DNA from: Nonomuraea dietziae
Lineage (GTDB): Bacteria; Actinomycetota; Actinomycetes; Streptosporangiales; Streptosporangiaceae
DNA length: 64,000 bases
Assembly (NCBI RefSeq): GCF_014195505.1
Contig: NZ_JACIBV010000002.1
Span: forward strand, 124,001-188,000
Direction: 5' to 3'
Translations under genes and position numbers: made by a program
In this document: positions 58,132 to 64,000 of the stretch, one piece after another
How positions within the stretch are numbered: the first letter of the stretch is position 1
How the letters are laid out: each line of letters opens with the position of its first letter
The notes under the pieces: generated by a model
The model's database searches: none
What the model saw: the letters and a program-made list of their open reading frames with translations, nothing else
What the model was told of the DNA's origin: nothing

Positions 58132-58456
58132 ATCCTGATTGTCCACGGTGTCAGGCCACCTTCGCGCAGAGAAGATCATGATCCGGCAACGGTCTCGGTG
58201 CCGGCGTTTCGAGATAGGCGGCGAACGCCCTCCGTGGACATCCAGTACGGCCTTCGGGGAGGATCGGACCGGACTTCGGCGCCATGCAGCCGCCCGAGGA
58301 AGCCGGCCCCGGTCAGGCTCCCCTGCCCGGAGCGCGCGCTTGACCGCGGTCATCGCGGGTGGAGTCGCGCACGACCAGGCGCCACTCGATCAGGCCGGTC
58401 TCATTCGCCGCTTCCCCGCCGAGGACCAGTTGCGCGCAGCGAGCTCCCCGGGCAGG
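58132..58456. other. gap between grpB-like gene and chimeric regulator
   Basis: 325 bases. The plus-strand frame is open but lacks family resemblance, so it is treated as non-coding. No clear palindrome or promoter was seen. Confidence 0.4.
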
Positions 58457-59182
58457 TTGTGCGCGACGGTCGTCAGCGACGGCGGGGCGCGGCCTCGTAT
58501 TCACGACCCCGAACTGATCCTGGACACCGCGGAGCGGCTGGTGGCCGGCTCGGGGCCTGATGGGGTCACCATCCGGGGCCTGGCGGCGGCTACGGGCATG
58601 TCGAATGGGGCGATCTATCACTCGTTCGAGTCTTTGCCCGCGCTGCTGGGGCGGGTCTGGCTGCGAGCGGCGAACGATTTCCTCGACCTACAGTCCACGC
58701 TGGTTCAGCAGGCCTTGAATACCGGGGGGCAGCCGGCCACGGCGATGGTGGAGGCGGTTGTCGCGGCGGCCGACGCGCCTGCCGTCTTCGCGCTGCGCCG
58801 TCCTGCGGCGGCCCGGATGCTGATGGGCGTGCGCCGTGAGCAGCTTCTGGGGCCTGATCTGCCCGACCAACTGGCCGCCGACCTGTTCGCGCTCGACCGG
58901 CGGCTGCTGGCCCTGCTCTCGCACCTCATCCAGGGCAAGCTCACCCCGGCCGCCGCCATCGCCTCCATGGCCACCGGCCACCGGTTCAGCGCCCCCGAAG
59001 CCCGCGACCTGGGCCTGGTCGACGACGTCGCCGAGCTCGACCGGCGCATCGCCACCGCCGACGGCCGCGTCCGGCCCCTGGCCGGCAAGGACCGCACCAC
59101 CCTGGCCGCGATCAAGACCACCATGTTCGCCTCCGCCCTGGCCGCACTGCGCGACACCCAGCCGGCGCCAGCGACCGCCTGA
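58457..59182 (+). CDS. TetR regulator fused to the C-terminus of an enoyl-CoA-hydratase
   Basis: The TTG at 58457 fits the start of the TetR domain; ~241 residues. HDPELILDTAERLVAGSGPD and VTIRGLAAATGMSNGAIYHS are a complete TetR HTH. Helices of the ligand domain follow to about LLALLSHLIQG (residue 162). From SMATGHRFSAPEARDLGLVD onward, with RPLAGKDRTTLAAIKTTM, the sequence is the C-terminal segment of a crotonase-fold enoyl-CoA hydratase (TGRRFSAxEAxxLGLVD, and the late AAIK helix). The frame is unbroken at the junction. The product should still bind DNA but has lost the rest of its own sensor and all catalytic residues of the hydratase. Confidence 0.65.
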   Translation: MCATVVSDGGARPRIHDPELILDTAERLVAGSGPDGVTIRGLAAATGMSNGAIYHSFESLPALLGRVWLRAANDFLDLQSTLVQQALNTGGQPATAMVEAVVAAADAPAVFALRRPAAARMLMGVRREQLLGPDLPDQLAADLFALDRRLLALLSHLIQGKLTPAAAIASMATGHRFSAPEARDLGLVDDVAELDRRIATADGRVRPLAGKDRTTLAAIKTTMFASALAALRDTQPAPATA

Positions 59183-59288
59183 CCCATCGGGCCCGACTGC
59201 TGACCTCAGGGCGGACCTGCCTCGATGCTGCGAGCGCGGCGGGCGGCGACCATGCCCGGCGCCTACCGCCATCACGACAGGTTCGGGG

Positions 59289-60026
59289 TCACCAGGGGAT
59301 GACGCCGTCGTCCTCGAAGAACGAACCGGTCGGGCCGCCGTCGGGCAGGGCGGCGAGCCGGATCGCCGTGGCTGCGCCCTGCTCAGGGGTGCGGGGTCCG
59401 TGGAAACCGGTGAAGTCGGTCGCGACCAGGCCTGGGCAGGCGGCGTTGATCAGGATGTTCGTTCCGGCGAACTGCCGGGCGTACTGCACGGTGACGGCGT
59501 TGAGGAACGACTTCGACGGCGAGTAGGCCGCCATGATGGGGCCGATCTCGATGTCCGGGTCCGCCTGCCGGGTCAGGGAGGCGACGGCACTGGAGACGTT
59601 GACGATGCGTGGCGACGCCGAGCGCCGCAGCAGCGGCAGCATCGCGTTGGTCACCCGGATGACACCGATGACGTTGGTCTCCACGACCGTGCGGACCATG
59701 TCGAGGTCGAGCGTGGTCGGGTCCTGCGCCCACCCCGGCCCCGTCTCTCCTGAGATACCGGCGTTGTTCACCAGGACGTCCAGGCGCCCGGCCTGCCGTT
59801 CGATCAGGTCCGCGGCATCGGTGACGCTCTGGTCGCTGGTCACCTCCAGCGGCACCCCGAATGCGTCCACCCCGGCGGCGCGCAGCTTCTCAACGGCGCT
59901 CTCGCGCCGGGCCTCGTCGCGGGCTCCCACGCCCACCCGGTACCCGAGGGCGCCCAGCCCGGCCGCGATCTCGTACCCGATTCCCTTGTTCGCGCCGGTC
60001 ACCAGCGCGATCTTCGTTTCGCTCAT
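59289..60026 (-). CDS. short-chain dehydrogenase/reductase (classical SDR)
   Basis: 245 residues from the ATG at 60026. ALVTGANKGIGYEIAAGLGA is the cofactor motif (TGANKGIG), LVNNAGISGETG the NNAG strand, and NVSSAVASL plus YSPSKSFLN supply Ser, Tyr and Lys. The C-terminus FFEDDGVIPW is typical of the carbonyl-reductase-like subgroup. It is divergent from the LysR regulator at 60120; the gap holds a palindrome that should let LysR control it. The same SDR+LysR pairing is common in actinomycetes. Confidence 0.93.
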   Translation of the reverse strand: MSETKIALVTGANKGIGYEIAAGLGALGYRVGVGARDEARRESAVEKLRAAGVDAFGVPLEVTSDQSVTDAADLIERQAGRLDVLVNNAGISGETGPGWAQDPTTLDLDMVRTVVETNVIGVIRVTNAMLPLLRRSASPRIVNVSSAVASLTRQADPDIEIGPIMAAYSPSKSFLNAVTVQYARQFAGTNILINAACPGLVATDFTGFHGPRTPEQGAATAIRLAALPDGGPTGSFFEDDGVIPW

Positions 60027-60084
60027 GCCGTCGATCTTCGCTCGCGGCCGAGCGGCGCCTCCAACACCGATACAGTGCCCTGTC

Positions 60085-60099
60085 ATACCTGGTAGGTAT
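60085..60099. promoter_or_regulatory. probable LysR operator between divergent genes
   Basis: ATACCT-GGT-AGGTAT (60085-60099) is a perfect 6-bp inverted repeat with a 3-base spacer, in the 93-base gap between the SDR and LysR starts. T-N11-A type symmetry and central position are typical of LysR sites that activate the divergent partner and repress their own gene. Confidence 0.65.
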
Positions 60100-60119
60100 C
60101 AGTGAAGTACGGTGTGGCC

Positions 60120-60983
60120 GTGGACACCTTGGAGACCCGCGAGTTGAGGTACTTCACGGCTGTCGCCGAGGAACTGCACTTCGGCCGCGCCGCCGAGCGC
60201 CTCGGCATGGCCCAGCCACCGCTGTCCCGGGCGATCCAGCAGCTCGAGCGGCGCCTCGGCGTCTCCCTGCTGAAACGTAACCGCCGCGGTGTCTCCCTGA
60301 CCGGCGCCGGAGAGGTACTGCTGCAGGAGGGCCGCGCAGCCCTCGACGCGATCACCGCCGCCGCTCGCCGCACCCGTCGCGCCGGTGGCGCCGACAGACC
60401 AGGTGAACCCCGCCACCGCCTGGTGCTGGCGGTGAAGGCCGCCGCCTTTCACGAACTGCTGCAGAAGCTCCTCGACGCCTACGCGGCCGAGCCAGACGCC
60501 GCCGAGGTCGAGGTGCTACCGAGCGGCACGTGCGAGCAGGAAGAAATGCTGCGCGATGGCCGCGCTGATGTGGCGCTCATGCACGCGCCGTTCAACTCCC
60601 TCGCCGGGTTCGACAGCGAGGAGCTGATGACCGAAGGGCAGATCGCGATCCTGCCTGCCGGGCACCCCCTCGCCGCGCACAAGACTCTGTCCCTGGCCGA
60701 CGTCAGCGACATCCCCGATCTTCCGCTCGCCCGCTGGTCCCGCCACGGCACGTATCCACCCGGCCCAGGCCCCGAGATCCACGACCAGACGCAGCTGGCC
60801 CAGCTGATCGCCCTCGGACGCACCGTAGCCGTCTTCCCCGACTCCGCCCGCGCCTGGCTATGGGCCGAGCACGCCGCCGTCCCCTTGACCGACGCACCCC
60901 CCGTCGTCACCCACATCGCCTGGCCCGCGCACAGCCGCTCCCTCGCCCTCGCCGGGCTGATCCGCACGGCGACACAGCTCTGA
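60120..60983 (+). CDS. LysR-family transcriptional regulator
   Basis: 287 residues, GTG start at 60120 (earlier GTGs at 60102 and 60114 add up to 6 residues). The HTH LRYFTAVAEELHFGRAAERL followed by AQPPLSRAIQQLERRLGVSL is canonical. The substrate-binding part (AVKAAAFHELLQKLLDAYAA, GRADVALMHAPFNSL, AILPAGHPLAAHKTLSLADV) has the usual two lobes. It is divergent from the SDR gene at 60026 with the dyad at 60085 between them, so it very likely senses the SDR substrate or product. Confidence 0.94.
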   Translation: MDTLETRELRYFTAVAEELHFGRAAERLGMAQPPLSRAIQQLERRLGVSLLKRNRRGVSLTGAGEVLLQEGRAALDAITAAARRTRRAGGADRPGEPRHRLVLAVKAAAFHELLQKLLDAYAAEPDAAEVEVLPSGTCEQEEMLRDGRADVALMHAPFNSLAGFDSEELMTEGQIAILPAGHPLAAHKTLSLADVSDIPDLPLARWSRHGTYPPGPGPEIHDQTQLAQLIALGRTVAVFPDSARAWLWAEHAAVPLTDAPPVVTHIAWPAHSRSLALAGLIRTATQL

Positions 60984-61129
60984 CGCTCTCCTGACCCGCC
61001 TGACTCAAGCGCGAGGCCGGACGCGAGACGAACTCCCGCCTGGTGATCGCCGATGCCGCCGACTGAGAGCATCCCCGCCGGCCCGGCCGTGGCCACCGAT
61101 CCCACGGGCGCCAACCCTGAGCGAGGGGG

Positions 61130-61951
61130 TCAGTGCTCGGCGAAGAACTCCAGCACCGCCGGGCCAATCTGTTCGCCGGCCGCAATCGCACCGCCGTGCG
61201 CATGGCCGGCGATCTCAGGGAAGCGGCCCTGCGGCATCACCGCCGCCGCCAGGCGTCCCCCGCGCGGCGGGAACAGCAGGTCATGCTCCAGTGCCAGCAC
61301 CGGCACCGGGACGCCGATACGCGGCCAGCGGGCGGCGTGATCGACATCCAGCATCCACTCGATCCAAGCCAGGTGCTGGCCGCGATCGCCCGGCGTATCC
61401 CACGTCGTGCCCGACAACAGCTCCACCCACTGCCCGACCAGCGCATCGTCATCCCGCAACTGCTCGGCAGGCAGCGCGTTCAACAGGTTCTCGGCGATGA
61501 AGAACTCCTGGGGCACCGGCCCGGCAGCGAACAGGGCCCGCATCGCCGAAAACCATGCTCGCTGATAGGCGGTGGCAGGTCCGGCGCTGGCCAGCAGCAC
61601 CGCCGAGCGCACCAGTTCCGGCCGTTCGGCGGCCAGGTACTCCACCACGAATCCGCCCTGCGACAGCCCCATCATCCGAGCCTGCGCCCAGCCCAGATGC
61701 GCCATCACCCCGGCCGCGTCGGCGGCCAGGTCGGCGATCGCGTACCCGCCCAGCGGCGCCGAGGACTCCCCGGTGCCGCGCGGGTCCACGGCCGCCACCT
61801 GGTAGCCCGCCTCTACCAGGGCGGGCAGCTGCATCATCGTCCACACCCCGCGCGGCATGCTGGTGCCTCCCAGCAGCAGCACCGGCTCACCATCGGCAGG
61901 GCCGTGCAGCTCGTACCCGGCTGCCACCCCTTCGACCTCCGCGACCGCCAC
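61130..61951 (-). CDS. alpha/beta-fold serine hydrolase
   Basis: 273 residues; GTG start at 61951 after AGAAGGAAC. LLLGGTSMPRGVWTMM is the oxyanion side, AVDPRGTGESSAPLGGYAIA the usual strand, and GLSQGG carries the nucleophile Ser97. The His lies in EIAGHAHGGA near the end. No signal peptide. The family includes esterases, haloperoxidases and 3-oxoadipate-enol-lactonase-like enzymes; the sequence here does not decide between them. Confidence 0.92.
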   Translation of the reverse strand: MAVAEVEGVAAGYELHGPADGEPVLLLGGTSMPRGVWTMMQLPALVEAGYQVAAVDPRGTGESSAPLGGYAIADLAADAAGVMAHLGWAQARMMGLSQGGFVVEYLAAERPELVRSAVLLASAGPATAYQRAWFSAMRALFAAGPVPQEFFIAENLLNALPAEQLRDDDALVGQWVELLSGTTWDTPGDRGQHLAWIEWMLDVDHAARWPRIGVPVPVLALEHDLLFPPRGGRLAAAVMPQGRFPEIAGHAHGGAIAAGEQIGPAVLEFFAEH

Positions 61952-62214
61952 GTTCCTTCTCCCTCACCGTCAGGACAGCACCACCTGTGGTGATCAACGA
62001 CACTCGCACGGCGATCGTTTCCCAGCCAGCGACCGGCAGCGCGGAGAGCACTGCTGGGCCTGTACCTCTCACTCCAGCGGCGGCCGGCGGCGCAGCACCG
62101 CCCACGCCCCATTCCGCGCGACTTTCCATGCCCTCCCCATCACTCAGCGCAGCGGCGATGTCCGCCGCGGGCACGTCCACCGCACGCAGGGCCGGCGGGT
62201 GCGCCGGCGAAGGG

Positions 62215-63270
62215 TCAGCGGTGGCGGCTCGTCGCCGTCCTGGTGGCCTGCGGTTGAGCCGCAAAGGTGGCGGCGACCGTTGCGGCGTCCTCGCCAACCC
62301 AGCCAAGCAGGGCGGACCCGCGGTTACGCTGGAAGGGCAGGCCGAGGTACGTCAGGCCAGGTACCGGGCTGATGCCGCCGGTGTGGAGGGGGAGCCCGCC
62401 GGCCAGCGCGCCGGGGATGTGCATCCAGCGGTAGTCGGGACGGTAGCCGGTCGCCCAGATCACGGCCGACGGGGCGATGGTTTCTCCGGTGTCGCTGCGA
62501 AGCCGCGTGCCGTCGGCTGCGGTGATGCGGTCGACGATGCGGACGCCCAGGCGGCGCAGGCCGCGTGGTCCCATGCCGATGAGGGGGTCGCGGTTGCGGA
62601 CGAGGTGGCCGAGGCGGCCGGTGACCGGTGCGCGGACCAGGCCGAGAGCCTGAAGCCAGGTGAAGACGTCGGTGCCGCCGATGCGCTGGGGCAGCACGGG
62701 TTGCCGTTTGCCGAGGGCGAGGGTCACCGGGCGGGTCGCGGCCAGTTCGGCGGCGATCTGCACGCCGGAGTTGCCTCCGCCGACGACCAGCACGGGCCCG
62801 TCGGGCAGGTGTTCGGGGTTGCGGTAGGCAGCGCTGTGCAGCGAGACGATCTCGGGCGGGATCGGCAGGTCGGGGATATGAGGCTGCTGGAACGGGCCGG
62901 TGGCGACCACGACCCCGTCGCCGGTGAAGGTGCCGTGGCTGGTGATCGCCTCGAAGCCTTCGTCCGGGGTCAGACGCAGCTGGGTCACGGTGGTGGCGAG
63001 GTGGACGGGCAACTGGAAGCGGGTCGCGTACGCCTGCAGGTAGTCGGCCACCTCGTCCTTGCCCGGGTAACGGTTGTCCGGGCCCGGGAAGGGCATGCCG
63101 GGCAGCGCGCTCAGGCGGGCGGGGGTGAACAGGCGCAGAGAGTCCCAGCGGCGTCGCCAGGACTCACCGAGCCGGGGGTGGGCGTCCAGCAGAAGCACGT
63201 CATGTCCGGCCAGGCGCAGCGCGCGGCCTGCCGCGAGCCCGGCCTGACCGGCGCCGATCACGATAATCAC
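62215..63270 (-). CDS. FAD/NAD(P)-binding flavin monooxygenase-like protein (CzcO-type)
   Basis: 351 residues, GTG start at 63270. IIVIGAGQAGLAAGRALRLA is the FAD motif, GDGVVVATGPFQQPHIPDLP the ATG motif of flavin monooxygenases, and VLVVGGGNSGVQIAAELAAT the NADPH motif. WATGYRPDYRWM is the late ATGY signature. It probably oxygenates or reduces a small lipophilic substrate with NADPH. The AraC gene lies just upstream on the same strand (48 bases). The ~220-base gap to the hydrolase at 61951 shows no gene. Confidence 0.92.
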   Translation of the reverse strand: MIIVIGAGQAGLAAGRALRLAGHDVLLLDAHPRLGESWRRRWDSLRLFTPARLSALPGMPFPGPDNRYPGKDEVADYLQAYATRFQLPVHLATTVTQLRLTPDEGFEAITSHGTFTGDGVVVATGPFQQPHIPDLPIPPEIVSLHSAAYRNPEHLPDGPVLVVGGGNSGVQIAAELAATRPVTLALGKRQPVLPQRIGGTDVFTWLQALGLVRAPVTGRLGHLVRNRDPLIGMGPRGLRRLGVRIVDRITAADGTRLRSDTGETIAPSAVIWATGYRPDYRWMHIPGALAGGLPLHTGGISPVPGLTYLGLPFQRNRGSALLGWVGEDAATVAATFAAQPQATRTATSRHR

Positions 63271-63318
63271 GAGGTCAAGCCTGCCTACTGGAGCGGCGGC
63301 GGGGCTTGAACGAACCTG

Positions 63319-64000
63319 CTAAGACAGCCACCGCACGCCGTCGGCCAGGGCTGAGGGGGCGTCGCCCATCATGCGGCGCACGGTGCGGGTCAGGTGGGCG
63401 GCGTCGGCGAACCCGGCCGTGTGCGCGGCCTCGGTCAGCGAGGCGCCCTCCGACAGCGCCGCCAGGGCCGCGCGCAGGCGTGCCCAAAGCACATACGGCC
63501 GAAACGGCAGGCCGAACTCGCCGGTGAACAGGTGGGACAGCCTGCTCTCCGACAGGTGCACGCCGGTCGCGACGTCGCCGAGCCGCACCTGGGCGGGCAG
63601 CATTCTTTCGATGATCTGCGCTGCTTCGGTCAGCACGGGATGGCCTGGCCTTGGTGGTGCCGCCCCGGTCACGGTGGTGACCAGCGCGTGCAGCGAGGGC
63701 AGGTCACGCTGGGCGGGCACGTCCAGATCGATGTGCCAGGCGGCGGCCGAGCCGGTTCGCGTCCGGTCGAGTGCCGGCCCGGCATGGGCCGCCGGGTCGA
63801 TCAGGGCGAGCAGCGCGTCGGCCGAGCCGCGGACGATCGCGTGCGGGGTGTTGGCCGGAATGAGTGCTGCTGTCATGGCGTGCTCGGCGCCGTCGGCGCC
63901 GGCCAGGATGAGATCGTCCCCGATCAGGAGTTGCACGGCGTGGTGGGAGTGCAGGCTGCCCGCGCCGATATGGCCGCCGTAGTACAGCCGGCCCGGCTTG
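63319..64000 (-). CDS. AraC-family transcriptional regulator, 5' end beyond the window
   Basis: The minus-strand frame is open to base 64000, so the N-terminus lies outside. A cupin-like sensor (YYGGHIGAGSLHSHHAVQLL, where the HSHH pair may bind metal) precedes the AraC HTH pair: VRLGDVATGVHLSESRLSHL and ASLTEAAHTAGFADAAHLTR. RPYVLWARLRAALAAL is the linking helix. It is followed closely by the FMO-like gene on the same strand, its likely target. Confidence 0.9.
   Translation of the reverse strand, partial: KPGRLYYGGHIGAGSLHSHHAVQLLIGDDLILAGADGAEHAMTAALIPANTPHAIVRGSADALLALIDPAAHAGPALDRTRTGSAAAWHIDLDVPAQRDLPSLHALVTTVTGAAPPRPGHPVLTEAAQIIERMLPAQVRLGDVATGVHLSESRLSHLFTGEFGLPFRPYVLWARLRAALAALSEGASLTEAAHTAGFADAAHLTRTVRRMMGDAPSALADGVRWLS

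Noticed and set aside
61555..63309. Long plus-strand frame opposite the hydrolase and FMO genes
   Set aside because: Arg/Pro/Ala-rich antisense shadow; both minus-strand genes are convincing.
1..64000. CRISPR arrays, phage modules, PKS/NRPS clusters
   Set aside because: No regularly spaced repeats, phage structural genes or large modular enzymes are visible in any frame.

Overview
The window is very GC-rich DNA with frequent GTG and TTG starts, Tat-type secretion signals and lipobox signals. Its family content (DUF3040, PucR, an FxLD-type methyltransferase, ECF sigma factors with a SnoaL-like tail, a mycothiol-dependent-isomerase-like remnant) points to a large-genome actinomycete, most like Streptosporangiaceae/Nonomuraea. 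The genus is inference. No rRNA, complete tRNA, CRISPR array, phage module or biosynthetic gene cluster is visible. Gene density, regulator density and the number of broken genes suggest an accessory part of the chromosome.

Layout. 1-7.9 kb: the end of a LuxR regulator, then four hydrolase genes (three of them secreted), a glyoxalase-fold protein and a truncated flavoprotein disulfide reductase. The three secreted hydrolases (1995 +, 5086 -, 5525 +) each carry the same bipartite upstream element, which is the clearest unexplained signal in the window. 8-15.3 kb: a DHFR-like reductase, an ECF sigma factor, a decayed IS5-type element, an acyltransferase with a HTH-less TetR-like partner, and a secreted serine hydrolase. 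15.4-26.8 kb: a small exported protein, an ArsR-like regulator, a truncated carboxymuconolactone-decarboxylase (CMD) gene plus SDR, a serine hydrolase / MFS / CMD run, an SGNH hydrolase, a Tat-exported epoxide-hydrolase-like protein and a Tat-exported pseudo-aspartyl protease. 27-31.5 kb: small actinobacterial proteins, a solitary cytochrome oxidase subunit I and gene fragments. 32-42 kb: a PucR regulator beside a DadA-like amino-acid oxidoreductase, an MBL hydrolase divergent from a GlxA-type AraC regulator, a thiazoline-carboxylate-hydrolase-like protein, an AraC regulator divergent from an NmrA-like reductase, a cysteine-deficient peroxiredoxin and an HSL-type esterase. 42.5-51 kb: a second ECF sigma factor, a MarR/hydrolase pair, two DHFR-like reductases, a PNPOx-like protein divergent from one HxlR regulator, a second HxlR regulator, and a shrunken DUF899 gene overlapping an MFS exporter. 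51-64 kb: CBS and STAS signalling proteins, GNAT, a lipoprotein, an NmrA reductase, an FxLD-type methyltransferase, GrpB, a TetR/crotonase chimera, an SDR divergent from a LysR regulator, a hydrolase, an FMO-like oxidoreductase and a partial AraC regulator.

A recurring unit is a small redox or hydrolytic enzyme next to, or divergent from, its own one-component regulator with a visible palindromic operator: MarR, LysR, HxlR twice, and TetR-like. About eleven hydrolases/esterases and many SDR, NmrA, DHFR, glyoxalase and CMD genes suggest detoxification or breakdown of varied small molecules rather than one pathway. At least fifteen gene fragments, frameshifted genes or chimeras lie between the intact genes, so insertion followed by deletion has shaped this segment.
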